The notes: generated from the letters alone by a model not told the origin. A DNA stretch of 64,000 bases from Isoetes taiwanensis (GCA_021234155.1 JAJEKV010000013.1:9716031-9780030), one strand, 5' to 3'; positions 1 through 11,058 are shown, counted from the first letter of the stretch. Program-made: numbers and translations.

Positions 1-1057
1 AGGTATAGCATTAGGCATCGGCAAAAATTCTTTCACCTCTTTGTCTAAGAAATGTTTCACTGTTGCCTCTGCTAAAACCTTTAGCATAGGATCCCAATGC
101 CGATATTCCCAACCTGTAAACACCAACATCTCAAAACTTTATGTACCAAAGAAGAATCAACATATGAACACTTTGCATACCCATGAATCATGAAGCACAG
201 ATAACCCACCTTTTAAATATAGGGACGACTTCAATTCCAGAGCAACAAGGAGAGGTGGCTTCTGGTCAAAGTCAACTTTCCTGGTTTCTAATACAGTATG
301 TGCTGCTAAATGTTTGCTTTCATGCCGTATAATAGATATTCTATGAGTTGATGGTGTGGTTGCAGCCTTGATCCAAACATCAGCACCGTATGCAAGTAAA
401 GTTTTGGTGATTTCCAAGTTTCTTCCCTGTTCATATTTGTATACTGCGACATGAAGTGCACTCATTCCCTGTTCTTGCATGGATACAGTTAGAAAGTGAG
501 CAATTATACATCTATGTTATTCCCCATTAGGCATGAAACACAGTTAGCATTGTCAACAAAAATGCATTCAAGTTTCCACACATGGCACAACCAAATCATC
601 CGAACAAGAGAACATAAGGAACTAATTTCAGTTGTATATTTTAGCAATACGCATTGATAAACTTTTTATTTTTTAGATTCTTTTGATTGTCTGACCAAAA
701 TCTTTCCAAACAATACAAGAACCTAAACACATTGCGCAGCAAAACAAAACCTAACTTCACCCAATTCAGACAATTTACCAACAAAGAACAAAAAAGCACA
801 ATTACATCATCATTGTAGGCATTAACGTCGGGCTTGCGATTCTTGAGAATAGCTTCGAGGGAATGAAGGTTGCCTTCTTCAACGCTACGGAAAAAGGTGG
901 CTTGGTCCAAGCGAAGGTCATGGCCGGCATCAGAAGAAAGCCCAACAGCCTCCATGGCTCCATCATCAACAACATGATCAGAATGCTCAGGATTTGAAGC
1001 AGAATCATCAAGACCCAGTTGCTCTATGTTCCTATTCAGCGCAGGATCAGACGCCAT
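1..1057 (-). CDS. Ankyrin-repeat protein gene, 5' half (three exons, runs off the left edge)
   Basis: The ATG is at 1055-1057 (minus). Exon 1 is 806-1057 and ends in a GATGAT|GTAATT donor. Exon 2 is 210-468, entered through an AACAG|GG acceptor and left at AAAAG|GTGGGT. Exon 3 is 113-1, entered through TTTACAG|GTTGG. Exon lengths of 252 and 259 bp give phases 0 and 1, and exon 3 continues that frame to the window edge with no stop, so the model is self-consistent. The N-terminus is acidic and low in complexity. A degenerate ankyrin unit follows (FRSVEEGNLHSLEAIL, then DVNAYNDD joined to GMSALHVAVYK), then a second (EITKTLLAYGADVWIKA). Exon 3 (GWEYRHWDPMLKVLAEATV) looks like a helical linker. 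Ankyrin repeats bind protein partners. I do not recognise the exact family, so no function beyond protein binding is claimed. Confidence 0.75.
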
Positions 1058-1615
1058 GTGCCTTCTTCCTCTTTCTATGGATCTATACGGGAAACGAGAA
1101 ACATGGAGTGAGCATTATACGCTTCATATGCCAGTATTGTACTCCCACCGTATGTATACTTGTAACAAGAGACGTTCCTATGTAAACAATAAGTGGCCCC
1201 ATGAGATTTGTTTATTATTTTTCTCTTGGAAAAACCAAAATATCACACTCTAGCTAATGATCAGAAAGCCCCCAGAAGTTCAAAAACTATCCATTGCCTT
1301 CTTTAAGTCGTGCTCCTATTCTCTTACTCCTCCTCACGGGGTCCATGATGTCGATGCATATTTGAACATACTTGCAGCATTATGAGATGTCATCCATGGT
1401 TTTTGCAAGGTAGTTTCTTTGAGTGTCTTGAGAAGTAAATTATGCATGTGTTATATATCAGTATCATTTTATTTTATTTTGGAGAAAGGGAAATTTTTGA
1501 ATATGAACATGAATATCAATCACGCCCACTTAGAACCTTGAAGGTCATGGAGCGAAAAAAAAAGTCACGCCATAGCTCAGATTTGAAATAAGTAAAAACT
1601 TCGATGAAAAAGCTT
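1058..1615. other. Upstream region of the ankyrin gene, no gene seen
   Basis: This stretch must hold the promoter and 5' leader of the minus-strand ankyrin gene. I see no clear TATA box at a sensible distance and no coding signal. Short open frames on the plus strand are antisense to exon 1. Confidence 0.4.
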
Positions 1616-1906
1616 TTACGCCTCACGCTCTCTCATCTCTCGCATCATATCCGCCTTTGCCATAGCCGGGGAAAGCTCTGCATCATTTAAGGTCAAAAGC
1701 TCTGTTTTCGCCATCTCTCTGCTTGCCTCCCAGATTACGCTTGCTTTGATATGCTTTAGCACCTCAGGCAACATTCGCCTATAGCCAAGGGATGTATCAA
1801 AAAGAGAAAGAAGACATGCCTGTTCGCCATAGCCACTGCCACCCACGTCCAAGGAAGAAAGGAAAAATTTTCCCTTTTTCTGTTTTTTACCATGTTTCTC
1901 TGCCAT
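1616..1906 (-). other. Open frame of unknown origin, 96 codons
   Basis: A 96-codon open frame reads on the minus strand, with a lysine-rich start (MAEKHGKKQKKGK) and a segment KHIKASVIWEASREMAKTE. The WEAS block loosely resembles the region after the reverse transcriptase in some lower-plant LINEs, but the match is too short to assign. It could be a LINE scrap, a single exon, or chance. No splice sites or neighbours support it as a gene. Confidence 0.2.
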
Positions 1907-2160
1907 GTTCTTATCTTGCCTAACGTCTTGCTATTCTCTCATTCCACCTTTTTGCCATGCTTTTGCCCATTTTATTCTGAGTTGCCTAACCATCTTTACA
2001 TATCTTTTTCTTTTGTCTTGTCATTTTTACCCCAAGGCTATTTATTTGAAACATTCATTCCTTATTGCATTATTGCGCCCTATGCCTTTGATTCATGCTT
2101 GAACCATGCACCACATTATGCCCCGAATATCTATAGTGTCTCTAACATTTGTACTTGTGC

Positions 2161-2357
2161 GTAGTGGGCGGAAATGCTCCGGACCCTCACTTCTTGGACG
2201 TTCACTACACCATTAGTCCTATTTGATATATATTTTGACCCTAGGTGGAAGGGCGGAAATGCTCCGGACCTTTGCTTCCCAGACGTTCTTCCACTTTGGG
2301 ATGCATAAGAGGGTGAAATTGCTCTGAACCATGCTTCCCAGGCACTCTCTTATTGCA
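2161..2357. repeat. Three tandem hairpins with a shared 35-36 nt loop and different stems
   Basis: Three units lie at 2161-2208, 2245-2294 and 2302-2357. Each has a loop that starts GGCGGAAATGCTCCGGACC (GGTGAAATTGCTCTGAACC in unit 3). The loops continue with TGCTTCCCAG or a variant and end near GACGTT or GCACT. Each loop is closed by a different self-complementary stem: GTAGTG/CACTAC, GTGGAAG/CTTCCAC, and TGCATAAGAG/CTCTTATTGCA with one bulge. The stem of unit 2 extends outward imperfectly. No coding frame crosses the array. Confidence 0.65.
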
Positions 2358-2369
2358 TAACTATCATTT

Positions 2370-2448
2370 ATCGCCGAGGGGACCGGCCACACTCTTTTTG
2401 TTTGGGCGTGATGTTGACCAAATTTTTGACGAAATCCTGGTCAACATG
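2370..2448 (+). repeat. Copy 1 of a repeat flank carrying an interrupted GTTGAC/GTCAAC inverted repeat
   Basis: The sequence CCGAGGGGACCGGC, then CTTTTTGTTTG, then GATGTTGACC...GGTCAACAT reappears at 5446-5515 in the same order. The segment after the SINE (2685-2760) likewise matches the segment after the LINE (10436-10510): both read TCTAAAAAG followed by a G-rich run and TGAAGAT. The two flanks therefore look like one older repeat, probably the 3' region of a copia-type element, because the right flank resembles a polypurine tract. Confidence 0.5.
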
Positions 2449-2465
2449 GATAGATAGATAGATAG
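2449..2465. repeat. (GATA)n microsatellite at the SINE 3' end
   Basis: About four GATA units lie directly beside the 3' end of the minus-strand SINE. Read on the minus strand they are its (TATC)n tail. Confidence 0.8.
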
Positions 2466-2684
2466 TATTTTAACGTCACGCCACTAGGCAGCATCCAACT
2501 GGACATGTGACCACACACCACACTACATTGCTTGGTTGGGCCCTGCCCCCAACCACTTTACATTAAGCGTCCTGTGGGTTTTGACACCCAATCGGTTCGA
2601 GATGCGACAGGCGGTCTCGAACTTCGAGACCTATAGTTGCTAGACCTAGTGTGTTACCACTAGACTAAACGCCCAGACGCACGT
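2466..2684 (-). mobile_element. tRNA-derived SINE
   Basis: On the minus strand the element opens near 2684 with a tRNA-like head. A box A-like TAGTCTAGTGG lies at 2667-2657. A box B-like AGTTCGAGACC lies at 2623-2613, at the spacing of an RNA polymerase III internal promoter. The body ends in GTGACGTTAAAATAC followed by (TATC)n. That end resembles the GTGGACGTTAAAA plus short-tandem tail of the LINE 3' ends at 45,477 and 5,552, which suggests that the SINE borrows the LINE machinery. No clean target duplication was identified. A functional tRNA is unlikely because the cloverleaf 3' half does not close. Confidence 0.65.
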
Positions 2685-2786
2685 CAAAGATCTAAAAAGA
2701 GGGAGTGAAGATTAATGGCCTTTATTTATTTGTGTTTATATTGTTAAAAATGGAGTGCCAACATTTGAAGACAAATTTTGTTATAA

Positions 2787-2824
2787 CTACAAGAAATTTA
2801 TCGCGGCGGCCAAGGCCGCCGCGA
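2787..2824 (+). mobile_element. CACTA-type transposon terminus with a GC-rich palindrome
   Basis: ACTACAAGAAATTTA matches the start of the CACTA (En/Spm) terminal inverted repeat, with the first C changed to A. It is followed at once by a 24-bp near-perfect palindrome (2801-2824: TCGCGGCGGCC, AA, GGCCGCCGCGA) in otherwise AT-rich DNA, like the subterminal repeats of such elements. I found no matching TTCTTGTAGTG end in the window, so this is a fragment or its partner lies outside. Confidence 0.5.
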
Positions 2825-3800
2825 ACATTTCTCTTCCCCAAACCTCATTATCATCGACGATTGTGCCGACTATGCAATCACATCTCTTTTACGGACTCCT
2901 ATACTACGGTTCAACTTGTTACACAAATCAAGTGGATTTCCCTTTACAACCTGCTAGCATAATCTTCTTCTTTTGTGACCTATTTCTTTTGCAACTTATG
3001 CCATTGTCTTCCTCGTCATTTTTTTATCATGAGTTCTTTGAACAATTTATATTATCCGAAAAAAAATCCAAATTTACTTGATGGGGACGTATTGAACATA
3101 TATCTAAATTTAATCATGTGTTGACATGAAACAAATTGAGAAGACTATCCAATATCTGATTTCATTTGGGATGGTATGTGAATGAAAGTTCTATTTTAGA
3201 TGAATTATGTAGAAGCCACAATTAAGCAGAGTAGGTGCTACACTTGAATGTGTTTATGGTACTGGACAATAAAAATTGGCATTTATTTCTTTGGCAATCC
3301 TCAAACAGAGAACAATCCTTTTTTGGGATTCATATATACCTATGACAGAGAGCTACTGCAATATCCCATGGTAATACTGCCCGCTATGCTAAGGAGCTTG
3401 GTGATGTTAAGCTAGCCACCACAAGTGGTCTTCTGGGTGATGAAAAGTGACATGAAAATGCATATAGTAAATAGTAGAGAAGCTTTTTGAGGTTAATCCC
3501 AATGGTGCCATGTTTGCATTGGAGAACCTGATGAAGAAAAAGATTTTCATGCCTGCATATTTGATTTTGATGGGCAGAATAAGAACTTTTTTCACAAATT
3601 TCTACTTAGTTCCCAAAAGCTTGGCGTGACTCATAATTTTTGTTGTTAATTTTCAGAAAGGCATATTGGCATCTGAAAGCACTTGCAATTTAATCCCCAG
3701 GATCTTTAATGCACCTTTCGGGAAAAACTAGTGGTAAAATGGCCTTCTATTTTGAAACTTTAAAATCACTCATGTACTATTAAGATACTTTGACCTGCAG
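2825..3800. other. No gene recognised
   Basis: AT-rich sequence with no convincing coding signal. A short run near 3370-3420 and another near 3480-3540 translate into protein-like stretches (for example [19 protein letters not shown] and LFEVNPNGAMFALENLM) in different frames. They could be exons of the same decayed gene as the next entry, but I cannot join them. Confidence 0.3.
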
Positions 3801-4062
3801 TCTTGGACAAAGTGAAAGCTCTTCTTCCCGTTTTAAGTTATGCCAAGCAGAAGTTGCATTCAGATATTAAGTCAAAGTGCTCCTATTCTTTTTTTTTTAT
3901 CTAGCCAAGTTAGCTGTCCACTTTGGGCGGGTGAGACAGAGGAGTGAGCCTAATGAACTTGACATGGAGAGAATAACTGGTGATGAGGATGCTCCACACA
4001 TTAAGATCTTTGAGTATCATGCATCCGATGCCCGTGAATCAACAAACGCAGTGGGCATATGA
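3801..4062 (+). pseudogene. Possible NOPCHAP1-like (DUF4598) gene fragment
   Basis: After a TGACCTGCAG acceptor, 3801 onward reads LDKVKALLPVLSYAKQKLHSD. After a short T-rich break, 3906-4062 reads NELDMERITGDEDAPHIKIF and then a stop. This order resembles NOPCHAP1 (C12orf45), a chaperone of box C/D snoRNP assembly: an L..L..FLP helix, then an acidic stretch ending in a conserved hydrophobic strand. A T-run with a stop codon separates the two parts, so this is either two exons whose junction I cannot fix or a decayed copy. The identification comes from remembered motif order only and is tentative. Confidence 0.3.
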
Positions 4063-5445
4063 TCAGAAAGGATGTGAAATATCTTGTACTACCACAGCTT
4101 TAAAAATGAGCATAGATCATAAGAAAGATGTAGGAAAACACAGCTAAAATCATCAAAACAATTCAGTCGTGTTGGAAGCAAATGATGCTTACCATTGCAG
4201 ATAGTGTCTGCCACTATGCTTGCATCTCCACCGTCAAGGCAAAATGCCTCTTCTTAATCCCCTGATTCCGCACCGCAATATACTTCATAACTCAATTAGC
4301 ATTTCAAACAGACAAAATAATGAAAGGGGATGCAATACAGCGAATTGAGGAATTACATATGTGGCTCGGAATTGGTGAGGCCGAATAAGAAATCAGGATA
4401 TTTAGTCTGTTCAACGACGGTGGAGCACAATACATGTAAGAACAACTATCCAAAAGAAAAGAGAAAAAACAAAAGCTTCATATGCAACCCGTGATAACAC
4501 GATCTTCAACATCCTTAACTTAATGCAAAAAAAACACGGATGCTTCGGACACAAAGATCGCTCGGACCTCTGAGGTCTTTAAGAAAAACGTGGCAACATC
4601 GTCCGGACCGGAGGCTTGAGCGTCGCGGCCATCGCCATAGCCAGCGCCGGTTAAGGAAGAACATTGTCGAGGGAAAAAACGTGGCGTATAAAGAGGAGAT
4701 TAGATTGCGGCGGACTTGAGAAAAACATTAAATACAACTTTTGCGCGACGAAAGCATCTACCGAATATGCCAAATGCATCTTCCCCCTAATAATTATATA
4801 TGTTAAGAAAAGTTAAAATTGATGGGGGATTAATGACTTGGGCACATTCAAAGGTCAAGATGAAGTTGATGTGTAAGGCTAGAATTTATTGAAAAAAATT
4901 ATAAATATTATGGGGAGCAAGATGCTCCTCTTCATATAAATTTATATTATGAAGATTATTTTGGACCCAGGATTTCTCTTCAAATTTCTTTCATTCTTTA
5001 ACTTGCAGCATCAAATTTGATCTTGATTCTTGCCTCTAGAGGCCACTTGTTGGGAATTTTGGGGAAAATCCACTTGTTTGGGCATATTTATCCCTTATGA
5101 CCATGCCCCAATATTTTCCATGACCATTGCCCCATCATGTTTAAGCCCTACCCCAAGGCCAAACTTATCATTGCTTTTCTAAATCTTTCTCATGGCGCAT
5201 ATCATTATGGTGTTGTTACAAAGTATAGATGTATGCTTATGTGCACACTACAAGTTATATATTGGTGTTGGAGTACACCTTAAAAACTTCAAATTATTAT
5301 CATTTTTAATAGGTTTGGAGGGTCCATTAAAACTTCCATTTTCTTAATAGGTTTGGTGGGATCCGTAAAACCCCCAGTTAGCTCTTTTTTGTGCCAAAGA
5401 AGACTAACTTATTGTACTTAAATTTGAAAAGAGTTGAAGTCAGTG
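4063..5445. other. No gene; AT-rich with one short tandem duplication
   Basis: No coding signal is seen. A 39-bp unit that begins TTAATAGGTTTGG is repeated at about 5309 and 5345. The segment 5047-5160 has an LTR-like flavour (TTGTTGGGAATTTTGGGG) but no partner or target duplication was found. Confidence 0.4.
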
Positions 5446-5515
5446 ACCGAGGGAACCGGCTCCATCTTTTTGTTTGTGCGTGATGTTGACACGATTTTTG
5501 GCAAATTGGGGTCAA
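5446..5515 (+). repeat. Copy 2 of the interrupted-repeat flank
   Basis: ACCGAGGGAACCGGC, CTTTTTGTTTG and GATGTTGAC...GTCAACAT repeat the sequence at 2370-2448, again ending directly at a short tandem tail. The matching right flank lies at 10436-10510. Confidence 0.5.
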
Positions 5516-5516
5516 C

Positions 5517-5550
5517 ATAGAATAGAATAGAATAGAATAGAATAGAATAT
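5517..5550. repeat. (GAATA)n microsatellite at the LINE 3' end
   Basis: Six to seven GAATA units adjoin the 3' end of the minus-strand LINE. Read on the minus strand this is a (TATTC)n tail. Confidence 0.85.
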
Positions 5551-6341
5551 GATTTTATCGTCCACGGAGACCAACCGGCCTATGGGACCCTGGTACAAAG
5601 AGAGAGAAGCAGTATTATTACTACCGGGATTAAAACCCCACCCGAGGGTTTTCTGGGAAAACCTTAGTAGCAATAAGGATTTGACATCTTTACGATTATA
5701 TACATAATCACAAGTACAAATTGGTGAGGTTAATGCGGACGAGGGGGCATAACGAGTCCGGCGTATCCATTACCTCCCACGGAGGTAACGATCCCAACAA
5801 GCCCTCCAGAGGAGGTGCTCAATAGCTCATGCAAGGCCCGGGATGGGGGCCAACTAATCGAGTATACAGAGCCCGGGATATGCTCTGGCCACGGACGGGC
5901 ACGGAGGCGTGACTTTCATCCTCAATGGCGCTCGTTGGCGGCATTGACGGATTTCGTCCTCCGCGACTCCGAATCCATCTCCCGCTCTACCGCGAGGTGG
6001 TGTGCACCGCTTGAATGGGAAGCAATCGCCTGCCGGCGTTTTCATGGGTAGATGGGTGCGCGAATAGTGGTGTGGGCCCCTCGTGAGCATGGGATTAACC
6101 TGGCCGCCGATAATTTGCCATCTTGACATGTGACGGGGCCTCTGCATCCCCAAAGCTTGGCCATGAAGCAAGCATCCAATCACGGGCTTCAAAGCAGGCG
6201 TTCGCCCGGTGTATGCCTTTGGTCCACATCTGTGTGCCTGCACATTCCATAGCGAGAACCACCGGGCTTGCTTGTCTTTCCGGCGAGGCTTTTGAGTCGC
6301 TGCGGGCCCATCGCCTTGCCAAAGCAAGGTTGGGCAGGGCT

Positions 6342-7593
6342 TCATCCATAGCCACCACCTTGGAAGTAAATAATGTGATGTTCCAAACGCGGCCCTCCAG
6401 TAATAGAAGGAAGCTTGCCTCTCCTGGAGCAAGATCGATATGGGACCGTGGATTTCACTCCCGGGTAGGGGCCAAGAAGGCCTTCATTACTGCCTAGATC
6501 GTTCCAAGTGGTGAGGGATATCATCGGCCCCAAACTTTCTGCCCCAGGAGGACCCGGTTCAACCAAAGCCACGGGAACAAAGTGTGCCTGGTGACCCCAT
6601 GCATCTGACTACGCCTTGTGAATTTGTTGTTTTGCATTGCATACGAGGGCTTTCCGGCTGTAAGTGACCGTAGCCCTGCGATGGATGCATCCCGGTGTGT
6701 GGTAGTAGAAAACTCAATGCCCAAATACTTATAAGGCCGAGCCACCTCCACTACCGCCCTTACGATAAGTGAATGAGGGAAGGCGTGGGTGTAGGGATGA
6801 TGGGACCGCCGACACCCTTGTCTTGGCCAAGTTAACTCTCATGTCGGTGAATTGGCAGAAAAGTGTCCAAAGCGCCGGTGTGGCGTTGCATGTCCCTCGG
6901 GGTATATGCGTCAGGTCAACATCATCATCATATATGAGTTGCGGATTATGTGGTGCATCAATCGGCTCCCCCCGTGCTTTCGACTAGCCATTCTTCTAGT
7001 TGGTCAATGTACAAGCCAAGAGCCGGGGATAGAGGGCAGCCCGGCGCACCCCAATGCTACTAACAACGGGCTCCCAGGCAGGTGTGAGGCCAATCCAAGC
7101 AAACCTCGTGATAGTTGCGTATATAGCATTCCGCAAAGTCGACAGAGGGGTCCCCTTTAGTCTCCAATCTATCCGGACAACTTATCCCAGGCATCATGGT
7201 CAAAAGCCTTTGCGAAATCCACAAAGCAACAAAGATGCATTCTCAAGGCCAATTCCGGCTATCCCATGAGTGTTCGCAGAGTGAAGATATGGTCAATAGT
7301 AGAATGTAGGGGTGGAAGCACGCTTGCTGCGTGAGAGCCCGCGACTTCTCCATCCCTGCCCAAAGTGTCAATGTCGCCAAGAATCCGGCAAGCAACTTGG
7401 CCAAGACAGGCCCGACCATAATGGTACGATAGTTGGTTGGGCTATGGGGGTCCCCCGCTTGTATATGGGCACAACTCTCACGGTAGCCCGGTCGCAGGTG
7501 GGGAAGCCTTCTTGCAATGCCCCGTTGAAGAGTCTTTGTGAGAACCGGGCGCCATTGAGGGCCCGCCCACTTGAGAAGCTCACCAGATACCAT
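6342..7593 (-). pseudogene. LINE A reverse transcriptase and C-terminal region, broken
   Basis: The minus strand shows RVVPIYKRG, then PTNYRTIMVGPVLAKLLAGF, the fingers motifs of a LINE reverse transcriptase, in alternating frames. Downstream, 6572-6342 carries SLTTWNDLG and GVKSTVPY, which match the plus-strand copy at 62.3 kb almost word for word. No intact YADD box could be read, and at least three frames are needed to follow the domain. Confidence 0.75.
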
Positions 7594-8472
7594 CCAAATC
7601 TGCCGCCTTCGGGTTGGCGTTACAGGCCCATTATGACATCCCCTTCAAGAATGACCGATTACTAGGCCATGCTCATGGAGGGTGCGGTGCCCGCTTCCCA
7701 TTGGGTCATACATGTTGCTGCAAGTATCTCACCCATTGTTCCCGGGTAATATTTCCTGTGGGTCGTAAGCGGGCTTACTCAAGACCTTTCTCCGTAAGGC
7801 CCTAGGTGGCCGGTCCAGAAGCCAAACATCATTCTAGCGGTGCTCGCAAGGTACCCGGCTTTCTTAGTCTTGAGGAAGGAGCCGTATTGACGGGACGGCC
7901 GCTTAGGCGGGTGGTGGGGTCAAAGACTTGGCTGAGCCATCGTTTCAACTCAGGCATTCGTCATCGAACCCGGTGATTGCGAGGGAAGGTGATTGCAGCC
8001 CGTGTGGATCGCCGAGAGTGGCCTCTCCCAAAGCATCGTCCCCTACCCCTCGGCGAGCCGGGTTCAAATTTGGGGCGTCTGTTGTTGAAGTGTGGGGAGT
8101 TAGGCACTCCGGCATCTCATGCTCAAGCATCCTCGCATAGACGCCGCATGATCATAGTCCGGGCGGCGAACCGTGGTACATGCGGGGTGTTGGGGCAATG
8201 GGTGCCCGGTTGGCACGCCAATCTAAGGGGCAAGAAGGGGGCTGATGGTCTACTTCCCTTCGTCCGGCCACTTATCCCGGCTAATCAGCGAGTGATCAAG
8301 TGTAGGCATTGCTCATCCGCTAGCACGTAATCCACCACTTTGGTGCCGCCCCTGGTTCTCCCTGTCTACAAGTGAAGCGGTGGAGGGGCGACCCCTTTGC
8401 CGACCATTGCAAATGACGGGTCAAAGATCTTGCCGAAACGGCGGTACCGGCCATACCGTGTCACACGGGCTG

Positions 8473-9050
8473 TCATCGATGCCCTTGGCCAAACCATCTG
8501 CGGGGTCCATTTGCAACACATCCTCGGCCTAGAGGTCGCGAATTTTGGGATCTGCCTTTGTCCCTATCGCATTGAAGTCTCCAAGCAACATGACCTTGCC
8601 CAATTATGCATGCTTCTTTGTATGTCATCATATATAGATCGACATAGGGCTCACTACAATCCACATCAAGTGCGTGTGGTAAAAAAGTTGCTCTCGGTAT
8701 GTGGGAAGTAGCAAATAGCCACAAAAGAGGGCTGCCATCGTTGTTACACTTTTCATTACCGTGTCTGTTGTGCACTTTTGTCGCCTTGCTGGAGGCCGAT
8801 TGGGCCAAAGGTATGCAGTAGTAACTGCGTAATTCCTCCGTGTCCTCGTTTCGGTGCACTCATTGAAGGCCAGAGTAGCGGTATCTGGCGGCAAATCGTA
8901 GTTTGTGGACCAAAGATGTTCCCATGTTTCCATGAGGAAGATAAGGTCCATGTCCATGGAAGCGGAATTGAGAGTGTCCCCTTACGCCATGGAAAGCCAC
9001 GGCAATTCCAGGGATACCACGCGTTGAGGCACGATCCCTATTTAGTGGCA
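8473..9050 (-). pseudogene. LINE A endonuclease region, broken
   Basis: Around 8957 the minus strand reads MDMDLIFLMETWEHLWS, the D-x-x-x-x-x-E-T-W block of apurinic-type LINE endonucleases. GIAVAFHGVRG just upstream, in another frame, corresponds to the WNCRG start of the domain. Frameshifts break the rest. Confidence 0.6.
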
Positions 9051-9813
9051 TGCACGCCACCAGGTCGGTGGTAGTGGTGGTCGGGGAGGAAGATGTGGAT
9101 GCCTTGCCCTTTGGGGGCCCTCGGAGGGGACTCGAGGGGCGGAGTGCCCGGATCCCTGTTTGGTCGCCTGAATTCCCGCATCCTTCCTCGGACCAGCCCA
9201 TTTGCCCCTCCATATTTGCGGCAGTCCTCGACTTTGGCCAGCTCACGCCGGGTCTCTTCTTTGTCTTGGGGGTCAAGTTCTCGGCCAACGTCTGAGCCGT
9301 CCCCTTCAACTTCCGGCCGACGGCCCGGGGATGGCCACCCAGCTCGCACGCTCTCAAGCGTGAAGATAACCACCGGGGCGTCAGGCTGAATTCCATGACG
9401 ACTTCGCCTTTCCAATGGTCGCGAGTCTTTGGGAACATCATCCGGTCAAGATCAAAGTATGCGAGTCGGGAAGTGAGATGTTCTCCCCGACTCCTCCGTC
9501 GGGCCTCGCGACTACCACATTGCGGCTCCCCGCTACGTTTCTCGGAGTTCGGCGGGGGCGCGGTGTTGGTTTTTGGAGGTGGGTGACGATAGGCCGTGGG
9601 CCGCCGGGGGTGGTGGCGGCCTGGCGTGATCCCGATGTGTCCGCAACATGTGTTCCTGTTGGCGTCCCGTAGGTTGTGGGGTAAAGGGGTTGGTATGTTC
9701 TTTTTGTGGTTTCTCGTTCTCCGGAAACGGAGCTTCGGCTCTTGCGGGGACGTTGTCATGTCTTGCCATCTCCCGCTGCGTGCAATGGCGGAGTTGCTCA
9801 TGTGCCTCGGCAT
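9038..9813 (-). pseudogene. LINE A ORF1-like region
   Basis: A long open frame rich in Arg, Pro, Ser and Thr precedes the endonuclease on the minus strand, where a LINE ORF1 or N-terminal domain is expected. No zinc knuckle is visible. The overlapping plus-strand open frames are side effects of high GC. Confidence 0.45.
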
Positions 9814-10435
9814 GGAGGCCCTTGCCTTCCGGGCAACGACCGCCCGGCTCCTGTAGCTCCGATCTGCGTGCTAAATCCCTTTCCGAGCGGTAGCCGATTA
9901 CGCACGGCTAGCTTCGAGGCGGCCTGGAATCCTTGTCTCCGGTGGCGGCCCTCGCAACCTCGGCAGGAGGCGACACGTGCTCCTCGTCGCGTGGCCTTAG
10001 CCTCCTCAACCTCGGCCTGGATCCGGGGCAGTTCTGGTGTCTCCTACTCTACCGGTTCCTGTCCTGCGTCCCTTCTGCCAGCTGCCAACGGTGTCTACCG
10101 CCCCCTCATATCTGCTGGCTCTAGTATTCTGGCACGTAATCAAATTGTAGCAAGTGGATGCTATCGCTACTTTTATTAAATGCAGAATCACTCAATTCGT
10201 GATTACGTGGTTTTTACGGCACCAAGCCTGCAACATCTGATGCGGATGTTATGTTCTCCACCTGCATCGGGAGGCTTGCGCAGGAAAGTGCCTTTGTTGG
10301 CCTCAGCCCTGCTGGATCGCGGCTCCAAGGGTTTAGAGCTAGCGGATTGCACTATGGCCGCGTCTGTCGGGTCGACTGGGCCTTGGCTCGCCTCCCTCTT
10401 CATGGAAGACGCTCTCCCTCTAGAACACTATCAAG

Positions 10436-11058
10436 GTCTAAAAAGGGGGAGGGGTGAAGATCAAGGGTCCAAATTCATTTGTGCTTGTTGTTAGAATCCA
10501 AGGGCCCATATTGAGTTGTGTTAGTTGTTAAACAAAAAGACAAATTTAGCTCCCATTTTTATCTTCCACATTTTTCCATTTCTTCCTATCTCCACACTTT
10601 CTATTCTCCACAATTTCCTTATTGTTTCCTATTCTTTTACCATTTTTTTCATTGCAGCAGCACTCCACGATTTTTTCCAATAGCACCTGATTGATCCCAT
10701 CCATGCCTTTGAGGCCGGATGATGAGAATGTGGGGAAATTCGTCATCACATATCAAAAAGGGATTGAAAATTCGAGCAGTTGATACTATGTTTGATTTGG
10801 ATATCTTCACAAATACATGCTTTTCATCTTCGAGAGTACATAATCTATCCTCTCTAGGAATGCCAAACTATCTTCTCGTTTCCACTTGAAGCTTGTGTGA
10901 ACTGGTCCTGCCTTGCAATCAGCTGTTTCAGAAACCTAGGGATATTTGCCTTCAAATACTCTTGGTTCGTGTGGATTATCATTTAGTTTACCTCGGAAAC
11001 ATAAAGAATCATTCATGATTCTTTATTTGACCATAATCTTGTAGTAGTTACTATCTTT
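10436..11058. other. Right flank of LINE A copy, then no gene
   Basis: 10436-10510 is the flank shared with 2685-2760. Beyond it I see no coding signal. A perfect 11-bp-arm palindrome (ATAAAGAATCA, TTCA, TGATTCTTTAT) lies at about 11000-11026. Confidence 0.4.

Larger units (their letters stand above)
5551..10435 (-). mobile_element. Decayed non-LTR retrotransposon (LINE family A)
   Basis: A nearly 5-kb block, clearly more GC-rich than its surroundings, reads as a LINE on the minus strand. It has an ORF1-like basic and proline-rich region (about 9813-9040), an endonuclease region (about 9000-8200), a reverse transcriptase (about 7600-6500) and a 3' end at TCTCCGTGGACG...(TATTC)n. The same family recurs at 58.3-62.5 kb on the plus strand; both copies carry TTWNDLG and GVKSTVPY after the reverse transcriptase. 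Stops and frameshifts are dense, so it cannot move itself. The ends are set by the tandem tail and by the flank shared with the SINE copy at 2.4-2.7 kb. Confidence 0.8.

Noticed and set aside
2466-2684. A functional tRNA gene
   Set aside because: Boxes A and B are present, but no closed acceptor stem exists. The body continues about 150 bp to a tandem tail, as in a SINE.
8860-9813. A 317-codon GC-rich open frame as a host gene
   Set aside because: It lies in the ORF1/endonuclease part of LINE family A, and the composition and neighbours fit the LINE. Opposite-strand frames there are GC artefacts.
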